Source: JAKOUL01 sp035378845
Lineage (GTDB): Bacteria; Dictyoglomota; Dictyoglomia; Dictyoglomales; Dictyoglomaceae
Direction of reading: 5' to 3'
Assembly (NCBI GenBank): GCA_035378845.1
Contig: DAOSUP010000013.1
Coordinates: 1 to 39,781, forward strand
Length of the DNA: 39,781 bases
The translations under genes and the position numbers were made by a program. How positions within the stretch are numbered: position 1 is the first letter of the stretch; every line of letters starts with the position of its first letter. The notes under the pieces were generated by a model that saw only the letters and a list, made by a program, of their open reading frames with translations, did no database searches and was not told the DNA's origin. Below are positions 16,605 to 25,125 of this stretch, piece by piece.

Positions 16605-18674
16605 ATGTCAACAAAAGGATTTAAATTTTTGAGTATAGCAATAATTTTAGTGTGTTTTGTTCTCTCCTTAGGCTATGCTCAAAGTTCTTCAAGTCCTAAA
16701 CTTATAATTTATGAGGCGCCAAAAACTATGAAACCTGCAGAAGATGTGAAAGTAAAAGTAGGGGGATATGATGTTTTTGTTTATAACATTCCTGTAAATC
16801 CTAATAGAAGATGGATGGGAAATGAAGAGATAACACTCTCTTCCACCCCTATGTGCTATTTTGATTTTGCAGGAGGCAAGTTAAAGATAGAGGTTACTAA
16901 TTCAAAAGATATAAATTCTTGTAAAGTTTTACCTACCTCTTATAATATAACTCCTCAAGTTAGTGGAAAGAAAACAGTTTTTTACATAGAAGATCCTGGA
17001 TTCTATACAGTGATATTCAATGACTCTCCTGATAGAGCTCTTCATATTTTTGCTAATCCCATAGAAGAGAATATTCCTGATAAGAGTGATCCCAACGTGA
17101 TTTATATCGGACCTGGAGAATGGACTATAGATAATATAGCTCTCCAAAGTGGGCAAACCTTATATATTTCAGGAGGGGCAGTAGTTCATACTAATATTCA
17201 GGGAATATTTTTGAATAATATAACCATTAGAGGAAGAGGTATTATTGATGGAAGTGTATGGAAGAATTGGCTTACTCCTGGTGAGATTGCAAGGGTTCCA
17301 ATAAACTTAAGAAATAGTAAAGGAATAACTATAGAAGGAGTAATTATTACTAATCCAAATGCTTGGGCTCTCAATTTATTTGAGTGTGAAAATACAATAG
17401 TTAAGAATGTAAAAATAATTACTGCTCGTCAAAATGGAGATGGAATAACTATTCAGTCTTCTAAGAATATTAATGTGTCAAATTCTTTTGTAAGAAGTTG
17501 GGATGATAGTTTAGTGGTAAAAAACTATACAGGTGATTCAAAATTTATAAACTTTAATAATATACAGATTTGGACAGATCTTGCCCAATCTATGGAGATT
17601 GGTTATGAAACTAATAAAGGTAAGAAAGAAAATGCTGTTATTTCAGATATAAGTTTTAGAAATATAACAGTTTTATATAACTTCCATAAGCCTGTTATAA
17701 GTATTCATAATAGTGATGATGCATTGGTCAAGAATATTTCTTATGAAAATATTGTGGTAGAAAATGCCCTGATGGGACAAGGAGATGCAGGAGAAAACAA
17801 TCAGCTTATTGACTTTGCGATTATTCCAAGTCAATGGTCTTCTACGAAAGAGAGAGGAAATATTAGAAATATACAAGTAGAAAATGTAAAAGTTTTGAGG
17901 GGAAATTTCCCACCATCAAGGATCGTGGGATATGATGAAACACATACTGTAGAGAATGTATCTATAAAAAATTTAGAGATTCTTGGTAAAAAGATAACGA
18001 CATTAGAGGAAGGTAGATTTAAGATTAATCTTTTTGTAAAGGATATTTCTATTACTGAGGAGAAAGAGTTAGTAACTCCCTCTGTTAAGGAATATGATCC
18101 AAAACTTATAGATTCTATTCCTGATATAAAGTCAGAAGATGTAATGCTTGTAAAAACTCCAGATCAAAAGGAAGCTCAAATTCCTGAGAATCTTAAGGCT
18201 CCTGAACCTGTGGTTCCTGAGACACCATCAGGAGTAAATGTGGCTCTTAAGAAACCATTACAAGCTAATGGATTTCAAGATATATATATGGGGAAATATG
18301 CTAATGATGGAAAGATAAAGAGTTATTGGGAAGGTAAAGCAAACTCTTATCCTAATATTGTCACTGTAGATTTACAGAATGTATATAAGATTCATACCAT
18401 AAGAATTGCTTTAAATCCAGATAAGATATGGGGCAAGAGGGTACAAACTTTAGAGATCAAATATAGCCTTGATGGACAAAATTACGATACATTAATGCCT
18501 AAAAAAGATTATGTTTTTGATCCTCTCACCAGTAATATTGTGGACATAAAACTAAGTGAGCCTACGGAAGTAAGATATGTTCAAATTATATTTTATGCAA
18601 ATACAGGAGCCACAGGAGGTCAGATAGGAGAGTTAGAGATTTATTCTGATGAGGCTAATGTACAACAAAATTGA
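16605..18674 (+). CDS. Secreted GH28-like beta-helix hydrolase with C-terminal discoidin domain
   Basis: A 689-residue exported protein (signal peptide ending near GYAQ). An N-terminal beta-sandwich (about 30-165) precedes a right-handed parallel beta-helix (about 165-460) with repeating N-I-T-I and N-I-x-V rungs. Asp279 (N-G-D-G-I), Asp300 and Asp301 (S-W-D-D-S) keep the spacing of the three catalytic Asp of GH28 polygalacturonases. The GHG and RIK motifs of true polygalacturonases are not seen, so the substrate may not be pectin. GH49 dextranases share this architecture. The C-terminus (about 545-685) is an F5/8-type discoidin (CBM32-like) module. ATG 16605 follows AGGAGGTG with good spacing. 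The neighbouring GH31 enzyme and importer suggest it releases oligosaccharides taken up by this operon. Confidence 0.82.
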   Translation: MSTKGFKFLSIAIILVCFVLSLGYAQSSSSPKLIIYEAPKTMKPAEDVKVKVGGYDVFVYNIPVNPNRRWMGNEEITLSSTPMCYFDFAGGKLKIEVTNSKDINSCKVLPTSYNITPQVSGKKTVFYIEDPGFYTVIFNDSPDRALHIFANPIEENIPDKSDPNVIYIGPGEWTIDNIALQSGQTLYISGGAVVHTNIQGIFLNNITIRGRGIIDGSVWKNWLTPGEIARVPINLRNSKGITIEGVIITNPNAWALNLFECENTIVKNVKIITARQNGDGITIQSSKNINVSNSFVRSWDDSLVVKNYTGDSKFINFNNIQIWTDLAQSMEIGYETNKGKKENAVISDISFRNITVLYNFHKPVISIHNSDDALVKNISYENIVVENALMGQGDAGENNQLIDFAIIPSQWSSTKERGNIRNIQVENVKVLRGNFPPSRIVGYDETHTVENVSIKNLEILGKKITTLEEGRFKINLFVKDISITEEKELVTPSVKEYDPKLIDSIPDIKSEDVMLVKTPDQKEAQIPENLKAPEPVVPETPSGVNVALKKPLQANGFQDIYMGKYANDGKIKSYWEGKANSYPNIVTVDLQNVYKIHTIRIALNPDKIWGKRVQTLEIKYSLDGQNYDTLMPKKDYVFDPLTSNIVDIKLSEPTEVRYVQIIFYANTGATGGQIGELEIYSDEANVQQN

Positions 18675-18690
18675 AGAAAGGGGTAAGTCC

Positions 18691-21039
18691 ATGCTAAAAA
18701 AAGTAGTTCCATGGGGGAAAGTTTTATCCTATAAAAAGCAAAAAGATGAGCTCATCTTAGAAGGAGAAAAAGAATCTTTAAAGATAGAGGTAATAAATGA
18801 CAAAATAGTTAGGTTTCATTTCTCTAAGGATAAAAATTGGAAGCATAACTATTCTTTTGCTATTGAGAAAGATCTTTCTAAAAAAGACCTTGATTTTGAG
18901 GAAAAGTCTTCAGAGATCATAATTAAAACGAAATTCCTAAAGATTAATGTATGTAAAGAAAATGGGAAAATAGTGCTCTTTGATTCTCAGGGAAATTTGA
19001 TCCTTTCAGATTATAAAGATTTAGGGTATGGAAGATTTAAGGATAAGGTATTCTCTTTCAAAAAAATGGGAGAAGAGAAAGCCTTTTTAGGACTTGGAGA
19101 GAAAGTAGGAGATCTTAATAAAAAGGGGAAAAAATTAGTAAATTGGAATACCGACGATCCCCATCACTATCCCAATAAAGATCCTCTTTATCAGACTCAT
19201 CCCTTTTTCCTTGCTTGGACTCCCGAGAGATCTTATGGGATCTTCTTTGATAATACCTATAGAAGCTACTTCAATATGGGAGAAGAAAGTGATGATTACT
19301 ACTACTTTTATGCTGATGGTGGAGAGCTTGACTATTACTTCATATACGGACCCACTCCTAAGGAAGTGGTAGAGAACTATACATATCTTACAGGTAGATA
19401 TTATATGCCTCCTATTTGGGCACTTGGATATCAGCAATCCAAGTGGGGATATTCTGAAGCTGAGAAGGTATTAGAAATAGCTAAGAACTTCCGAGAGAAG
19501 GATATACCTTGTGATGTAATGTACTTTGATATTGACCATATGGATGAATTTAGAGTTTTTACTAATGACCCCATAAGATTTTCCAATATGGGAGAGTTTA
19601 TCCAAAAGCTTAATGAAATAGGATTTAAGGTTGTACCTATTGTGGATCCTGGGGTGAAGAAAGATGTAAATTTTGAGATATATAGAGAAGGTATAGAGAA
19701 GGACTATTTTTGTAAAAAATCTACAGGAGAGATATTTATTGGCTATGTTTGGCCTGGAGAATGTGCTTTTCCAGATTTCGCTCGGGAGGATGTAAGGGAT
19801 TGGTGGGGAAAGAAGCAAGAAAAAATAATAAATATGGGCGTTTCAGGAGTATGGGATGATATGAATGAACCCTCCTCCTTTCCCCACCCCTTTGAGCCAA
19901 TTTCTAAATCCTTAGAGAAAAATAATACCTTTTGGGGGCAGTTTTCAGATCATGAGGAAGAGATTTTTTACGAGAAGACTTTTCCAAAAGATGTGGTTCA
20001 TGGGAAAAACAAAGAATTTATTCACGATGAAATCCATAATGTATATGGACTTTTAATGGTAAAGGCAAGCTTTGAAGGATGGAAAAAGGCAAAGCCTAAT
20101 ATACGTCCTTTAATAATAACGAGAGCTGGTTTCTCAGGTATACAGAAGTATTCAGTAGTATGGACAGGAGATAATAAAAGTTGGTGGGAACATCTATATA
20201 TGAGTCTTCCAATGTTGCAAAACTTAAGTATTTCTGGAATACCATTTGTAGGTGCTGACGTGGGAGGTTTTGGAGAAAACTGTACACCTGAACTTTTTGC
20301 TCGTTGGATTGAGCTTGGAATTTTTTATCCTTTCTTGAGGAACCATTCAGAGCTAAATTCAAGGCCACAAGAACCTTGGGCTTTCTCTAAGGAAGTAGAA
20401 GATATATCAAGAAAATATATAAAAATGAGATATAGATTAATTCCTTATCTATACTCTCTTTTCTGGGAAGCAAAAGAAAGAGGTATCCCTCCTTTGAGAT
20501 CTCTAATCTTAGAGTTTCCAGAAGATCAGGAAGCTATACATAATGAAGACGAATTTATGCTTGGATCAAATCTTCTAATAGCCCCTATTTATAGAGAAGG
20601 AGCAAAGGCAAGATCAGTATATCTTCCTCAGGGAGTATGGTATGATTTCTGGAATAAAAAAGCTTATCAAGGACCATGTTATATATCCTATTATGCTCCA
20701 TTGGATACCATTCCTCTCTTCCTAAAAGAAGGGAGTATAATTCCCCTCTGGGAAGAGCAAAATTTTGTAGGAGAAAAATCTCAAGAAATATTAGAACTGA
20801 TGGTAGTACCTGGGGAAGGGAAGTTTATATATTACGAGGATGATGGCATCTCTTGGAATTACGAGGAAGGAGAGTATAATCTCATAGAATTTATAAATAC
20901 TGGTAAAACATTAGAAGTAAGATATCTCTACAAAGGATATAAATCGGAAAGGGGAAAATTTAGAATAAATGTAAACTCTGTAGAAAAAATTATAGAGATT
21001 GAGGATAATGGAGAAAGTAAAGTAATAGAATACTCATAA
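18691..21039 (+). CDS. GH31 alpha-glucosidase-type glycoside hydrolase
   Basis: A 782-residue cytoplasmic GH31 enzyme (no signal peptide). The nucleophile Asp390 sits in V-W-D-D-M-N-E-P-S-S-F and the acid/base Asp494 in W-T-G-D-N-K-S-W-W. Other family segments are F-D-I-D-H-M-D near residue 275 and the C-terminal F-L-R-N-H-S. The F-x-I-D-H-M-D form and W-x-D-M-N-E-P favour alpha-glucosidase over alpha-xylosidase, but specificity cannot be fixed by eye. I choose ATG 18691, preceded by GAAAGGGG. It would split imported oligosaccharides into monosaccharides and is the last gene of the operon. Confidence 0.93.
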   Translation: MLKKVVPWGKVLSYKKQKDELILEGEKESLKIEVINDKIVRFHFSKDKNWKHNYSFAIEKDLSKKDLDFEEKSSEIIIKTKFLKINVCKENGKIVLFDSQGNLILSDYKDLGYGRFKDKVFSFKKMGEEKAFLGLGEKVGDLNKKGKKLVNWNTDDPHHYPNKDPLYQTHPFFLAWTPERSYGIFFDNTYRSYFNMGEESDDYYYFYADGGELDYYFIYGPTPKEVVENYTYLTGRYYMPPIWALGYQQSKWGYSEAEKVLEIAKNFREKDIPCDVMYFDIDHMDEFRVFTNDPIRFSNMGEFIQKLNEIGFKVVPIVDPGVKKDVNFEIYREGIEKDYFCKKSTGEIFIGYVWPGECAFPDFAREDVRDWWGKKQEKIINMGVSGVWDDMNEPSSFPHPFEPISKSLEKNNTFWGQFSDHEEEIFYEKTFPKDVVHGKNKEFIHDEIHNVYGLLMVKASFEGWKKAKPNIRPLIITRAGFSGIQKYSVVWTGDNKSWWEHLYMSLPMLQNLSISGIPFVGADVGGFGENCTPELFARWIELGIFYPFLRNHSELNSRPQEPWAFSKEVEDISRKYIKMRYRLIPYLYSLFWEAKERGIPPLRSLILEFPEDQEAIHNEDEFMLGSNLLIAPIYREGAKARSVYLPQGVWYDFWNKKAYQGPCYISYYAPLDTIPLFLKEGSIIPLWEEQNFVGEKSQEILELMVVPGEGKFIYYEDDGISWNYEEGEYNLIEFINTGKTLEVRYLYKGYKSERGKFRINVNSVEKIIEIEDNGESKVIEYS

Positions 21040-21050
21040 ATATTTTTTAT

Positions 21051-21093
21051 AGCAGGATAGCTGTTTCTCCCTCCCCCTTTCAGCTATCCTGCT
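21051..21093. terminator. Stem-loop between convergent genes
   Basis: Perfect 13-base arms AGCAGGATAGCTG (21051-21063) and CAGCTATCCTGCT (21081-21093) flank a pyrimidine-rich loop. It lies between the stops of the GH31 gene and the gene ending at 21104. Neither side has a strong U tract (plus side TTAATTAATTCTT), so it may act as a weak bidirectional terminator or mRNA 3'-end stabiliser. Confidence 0.5.
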
Positions 21094-21103
21094 TAATTAA
21101 TTC

Positions 21104-22858
21104 TTATTTGACTGTTGCAGGAGCCGCTTTAATTTTCAGTGCAGGTGAAAACTCAAAAATAATATTGTGGTTTCTCTCTCCGAAATAACGTGAATCTCCC
21201 ACTGCAATTTTTTTCTCTCCTAATTTTCCATTTACATCTCCTGAGTAAGTATCATTAGTGACATCGTAGTATATGATAAATTCTTTTCTTTCACTCTTAG
21301 AAAGATCAAGAGTACTTACCAAATCTAAAGTCCCTATGGAGTATTTTTCAAGGATTGTAATCTTTATAGGCACCGTAGTGATTTTACTTGAGAGGGGTAT
21401 TTTAAAGTAAATATGTGGTTCCACATCTCCTGCTTCCTTTTTTTCTTCTTCTGGTGTTTCTGGTGTATAGAAATGGTAAGCAGGAATTGTTTTAGAGAAA
21501 GTTTTTCCTCCAGCCTCCACTAATATGGTAAAAGATTTAGGATTTATACCACTCTTTTCATTTCTTGCAGTATAAGAAGTAATACCTCTTATTCTATCTA
21601 TATAGAGATAAAGTTCTTTATCTCTATATGCAGGCTCATTGGTAGATAGGTTAAATAAATTTTTATTCCAAGTAAAACCATCCCACTTGTAAAGTTCTAC
21701 CTTGAGTTTTTTAGAACCAATGAGGTAATTAATCTTTGCATAGATATATAGATTTCCACAAAGAGCATTTATCTCATTAGTTTCATAAGCACGGGTCTTA
21801 AAATATGCATTCTGAATATCATCAGGATTTACAAGCGCTAAGCTTCCAAGAAGAATGAGCTTATCCTGAAGAAGAATGAGATCTCCTTGTACTCCAACTT
21901 CTACAATCTTAAATCCTGCTCCAAGTTTTGCATAAGCTTTTGTATCCACAAAAGGCGAGACAGAAGCATAAGAATAAAGAGGATTTAGGTTAAAATTTAA
22001 GCTTGCTCCTACTTCCCCTTTAAATCCTAATGCTCCTTTAACATCTATAGGACCAATAGGCATTGAAAGATCAAAACTCCAATCGGTATCAAAGCTATAT
22101 TCCAAGGAATTTTTATAAGAAGCAGGTATAGGAAAGCTTACTTTCTTATCGCCTAAAACATATAGGTTTAGATTACCTTTACTTTTATTCCGATCTCCAC
22201 TTACATTTACCTCTACAGTTAAAACATCTGCTGTATTTCCAAATATGGTTGTAGAAGCATATATTCTTCCTTCTGTGGAAACCTCATTTTTTGTACCAGA
22301 AAGTTTTAGATTAGATGATAAATATACTCCAAAATCATCATCTCCCAAAGGAAGTTCCCAACTTTTTTCCCAGTTAAAGGGATGGAATTCCTTAGGTGGC
22401 GTAGTTTCTTCAGGAGTTTCAGGAATTTGAGGGACTATATTCTGGAATGCTGTTTTTTGTAATTTATAGGAGTTTAATGGAATTATAAAGCTCTGAATAG
22501 TAATTTCTTCCTCTTTATCTTTGAGAGAGTATCCCCACTCATTTAATCTTTTCTCTATCTCATTTACTTCATTTAGAAACTCATCTCCCTTTATCTTTGT
22601 GCCATTTTGTAATGTTACCTCCATTTGAGGTGTAATACTTATCCCCTTTGCTTTAAAATCGTCATACTTAAAAGGAGTATAAACCTTTACTGGTTTTTTA
22701 TTTATTACAAACTTATTTAAATTTAATACTACTGGCTTGTTAAACTTGACTACGATATTTTTTGAGATAATTGGGCTAAGATCTTTTATTTGAGAATCTC
22801 CTATGGTGCTGAAAAGTAAAAAGAATACTAAGAAGAATACAAAAAATTTACCTTTCAT
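21104..22858 (-). CDS. Secreted beta-rich protein of unknown function, 584 residues
   Basis: I do not recognise a family. The signal peptide (MKGKFFVFFLVFFLLFSTIG) is followed by a mature chain with strongly alternating beta-strand pattern. A Pro/Glu-rich hinge lies around 140-160 (P-E-T-P-E-E-T-T-P-P), and a glycine-rich stretch at about 260-340 (G-P-I-D-V-K-G-A-L-G-F-K-G-E-V-G-A-S-L) resembles amphipathic strands of barrels or solenoids. A second Pro/Glu hinge (T-P-E-T-P-E-E-E-K-K) is near 470. Few Cys residues are present. GGGGGGAAG lies before ATG 22858. Hairpins sharing the core AGCTATCC/GGATAGCT lie on both sides of the gene. It is probably surface or periplasmic; structural or adhesive roles are only a guess. 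Confidence 0.7.
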   Translation of the reverse strand: MKGKFFVFFLVFFLLFSTIGDSQIKDLSPIISKNIVVKFNKPVVLNLNKFVINKKPVKVYTPFKYDDFKAKGISITPQMEVTLQNGTKIKGDEFLNEVNEIEKRLNEWGYSLKDKEEEITIQSFIIPLNSYKLQKTAFQNIVPQIPETPEETTPPKEFHPFNWEKSWELPLGDDDFGVYLSSNLKLSGTKNEVSTEGRIYASTTIFGNTADVLTVEVNVSGDRNKSKGNLNLYVLGDKKVSFPIPASYKNSLEYSFDTDWSFDLSMPIGPIDVKGALGFKGEVGASLNFNLNPLYSYASVSPFVDTKAYAKLGAGFKIVEVGVQGDLILLQDKLILLGSLALVNPDDIQNAYFKTRAYETNEINALCGNLYIYAKINYLIGSKKLKVELYKWDGFTWNKNLFNLSTNEPAYRDKELYLYIDRIRGITSYTARNEKSGINPKSFTILVEAGGKTFSKTIPAYHFYTPETPEEEKKEAGDVEPHIYFKIPLSSKITTVPIKITILEKYSIGTLDLVSTLDLSKSERKEFIIYYDVTNDTYSGDVNGKLGEKKIAVGDSRYFGERNHNIIFEFSPALKIKAAPATVK

Positions 22859-22935
22859 ACTTTCTTCCCCCCTATCTAAGAATAAGAAAGGTTCCCCCTA
22901 AGAAGATTAAGAGGTATTTATATCCCGCCTTTTTA

Positions 22936-22973
22936 AGCTATCCTATCCTCAATGGGCGGTATTTAGGATAGCT
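22936..22973. other. Inverted repeat in the divergent 22859-23086 gap
   Basis: Arms AGCTATCCTA (22936-22945) and TAGGATAGCT (22964-22973) are perfect complements. CCGCC at 22925-22929 outside the stem can pair with GGCGG at 22955-22959 inside its loop, which would give a pseudoknot-like fold if transcribed. No U tract follows on either strand. The rest of the 228-base gap shows only AT-rich sequence and a TATAAT (23052-23057) shortly before the gene at 23087. Confidence 0.45.
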
Positions 22974-23086
22974 ATAAATTTTATACCCTAATTTTATCAT
23001 TTTTTAATAATTTTGGAAATATTTGAAGTATCCAGAAGTTTCTTCTTCGGATATAATAAAATAATATATATTTTGGAAGGAATAAG

Positions 23087-24100
23087 ATGAAGAAGAAATA
23101 TCTATTTTTTCTCATTTTTACTCTTTTTTTGTTTTCTATAGTTAATGCCAAAGAGATAGAAAAGGAAGATCTTTGGAGATATGATTTTGAAGAAGCTATT
23201 AATTTTACCTTAAATGATGAAAATCTTTCTAAAATTTCTAATTTAGCAGGAAACTTAAAAGGATCTAATATTCAAGAAAGTATCTGGAATATTTTGAAAT
23301 GGGAAGAAGAGAATATTGAATATGACTTGGATAAAGCTAATATGCCTCAACCCATAATCCGTATCTGGGATACTGGGAAAATTGAGATAATTCAAGGAGA
23401 AGGCAATACCTTTCAAGCTCCTTATGAAACAGTTCAAAGGAAGAAAGGAGTTTGTGGAGATTATGCTCTTCTTTCTGCTGGTTTACTATTAAAAATGGGA
23501 TATTCTCCAGTTTATATTTTAAATATTGAATTTCAAAATGAACCTATAAAGCATACCGTAGCTGGTATGATGATAGATGGATGGCTTTTTATATTAGATC
23601 AACTTACTCCTGTTATGGATTCTGGGAGTTTCTATAAACATTGGAGAGATATTGAAGGAAAGGTTATCAAGGATATAACTCTATATGAAATAGATAGGAA
23701 AGCAAAATTGGAAATTGAGAAATACAAGATGAGTATTGAGGACTTTAAGAGTATTGATTATGAATATACCTATGATGATTTAGAAACTATAAGTAATTAT
23801 CTTATGAAAACCTTTAGGGATAATTTTCCTAATCTCATTATAGATGAAAGAATTTCTTCCTTAGATAAATCAACCTATCTGCCTAAGGGATATAAGGGAG
23901 GAAAAATTTGGTCTTTTGAATTTCCTGTGTTCTTGGATTACTACAACCCTATATTTCACCTTCAGTTTATGGAAGAATTATATGAAGATATTTTAGAAAA
24001 TAATGATATAGCCGTAAATCTCAAAAATTTTAGGTCTTTCTTTATAAGAGCAGAAATGGTGGAAAATGGAATTAAAATAGTTTTGAACTTAGCATATTAG
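23087..24100 (+). CDS. Secreted transglutaminase-like protein
   Basis: A 337-residue exported protein (signal peptide ending near NAKE). A transglutaminase-core fold is indicated by the catalytic triad in order: Cys123 in K-G-V-C-G-D-Y-A, His156 in I-K-H-T-V-A-G and Asp171 in I-L-D-Q-L. The family includes papain-like proteases and crosslinking enzymes; most bacterial secreted members are probably peptidases or amidases of unknown target. The C-terminal 150 residues are charged and helical without a recognised motif. TGGAAGGAATAAG precedes ATG 23087. The gene is divergent from the unknown secreted protein at 21104-22858. Confidence 0.8.
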   Translation: MKKKYLFFLIFTLFLFSIVNAKEIEKEDLWRYDFEEAINFTLNDENLSKISNLAGNLKGSNIQESIWNILKWEEENIEYDLDKANMPQPIIRIWDTGKIEIIQGEGNTFQAPYETVQRKKGVCGDYALLSAGLLLKMGYSPVYILNIEFQNEPIKHTVAGMMIDGWLFILDQLTPVMDSGSFYKHWRDIEGKVIKDITLYEIDRKAKLEIEKYKMSIEDFKSIDYEYTYDDLETISNYLMKTFRDNFPNLIIDERISSLDKSTYLPKGYKGGKIWSFEFPVFLDYYNPIFHLQFMEELYEDILENNDIAVNLKNFRSFFIRAEMVENGIKIVLNLAY

Positions 24101-24177
24101 ACCTTACCATAAAATAGGTAAAAATGTTAGACTATCTCTGTTAAAGAATTTTTCTAAATTTTTATAAGGAGGTTTGT

Positions 24178-25119
24178 ATGCTCTTTACAGTAAGAGGACC
24201 TATAAATTCAGATGAGATGGGAAAAACTTTAGCCCATGAACATATTTTAATTGATTTTTCTCCTGCTGATGAACAGATTAAAATTGATGATGGGATAAGA
24301 GAAGAGATCGTAAGAATTATGTTTCCCTATTTGAAAGAGGTCAAAGATTTAGGATTCAGTACTATCTTTGATTGCAGTGCTAAATATTTAGGTAGAGATG
24401 TCAAAACTTTAAAAATTCTGTCAGAAAAAACAGGCTTAAATATTGTTACAAATACAGGATTTTATGCGTTTGGAGATTATAAGCATATACCTATAAGTAT
24501 GAGAGAAAGTTCTCCGGAAGAGTTTGCTTCTATATGGATTAATGAATGGAAAAATGGTATTGAAGATACAGGAATAAAACCAGGATTTATAAAAACCTCT
24601 GTAAATCATGGCCCTCTAAAAGATCTTGACCAAAGAATAATTATAGGTTGTGCTTTAACTCATTTAGAGACAGGACTTACTATTTCCTGCCATACGGGAG
24701 AGAAGGAATGTGCATTAGGAGTTGCAAAAATAGTATTAAAGGAAGGTTTGGATCCTTCAGCTTTAATAATTGTGCATGCTGATGCCATAGATGATTTTGA
24801 AACTCATTTAAACTTATTAGAAGAAGGATTTTGGTTGGAGTATGACTCTATAGGAGGAAGACCTATTGAATATCATGTAGATTTGATAGATAAAATTTTG
24901 AAGCATGGATTTATAAATAAGATTTTACTATCTCATGATTCAGGATGGTACACTGTGGGGGAAAAAGATGGAGGAGGAGATAAAATTAGAGGTTATACTG
25001 ATATTGCTTTGAAGCTAATTCCCTCTTTAGAAGAGAGAGGCTTCAGTAAAGAGATTATAGATAAGCTTCTTATAGAAAATCCTAAAGAGGCTTTTGATAT
25101 TAGAGTAAGGAAAAGATAA
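24178..25119 (+). CDS. Phosphotriesterase-family metal-dependent hydrolase
   Basis: A 313-residue amidohydrolase-superfamily enzyme of the PTE/PLL group. The metal-site residues appear in order: H-E-H (His20, His22), the Lys of F-I-K-T-S (bridging carbamylated Lys in the family), His of S-C-H-T-G, His of V-H-A-D, and Asp of S-H-D-S-G-W. Members hydrolyse lactones or phosphotriesters; physiological substrates in thermophiles are often lactones (family knowledge). There is no signal peptide. AAGGAGG precedes ATG 24178 after a 77-base gap from the transglutaminase-like gene. Its stop is 6 bases from the end of the convergent ABC exporter gene. Confidence 0.9.
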   Translation: MLFTVRGPINSDEMGKTLAHEHILIDFSPADEQIKIDDGIREEIVRIMFPYLKEVKDLGFSTIFDCSAKYLGRDVKTLKILSEKTGLNIVTNTGFYAFGDYKHIPISMRESSPEEFASIWINEWKNGIEDTGIKPGFIKTSVNHGPLKDLDQRIIIGCALTHLETGLTISCHTGEKECALGVAKIVLKEGLDPSALIIVHADAIDDFETHLNLLEEGFWLEYDSIGGRPIEYHVDLIDKILKHGFINKILLSHDSGWYTVGEKDGGGDKIRGYTDIALKLIPSLEERGFSKEIIDKLLIENPKEAFDIRVRKR

Positions 25120-25125
25120 TTCTTT

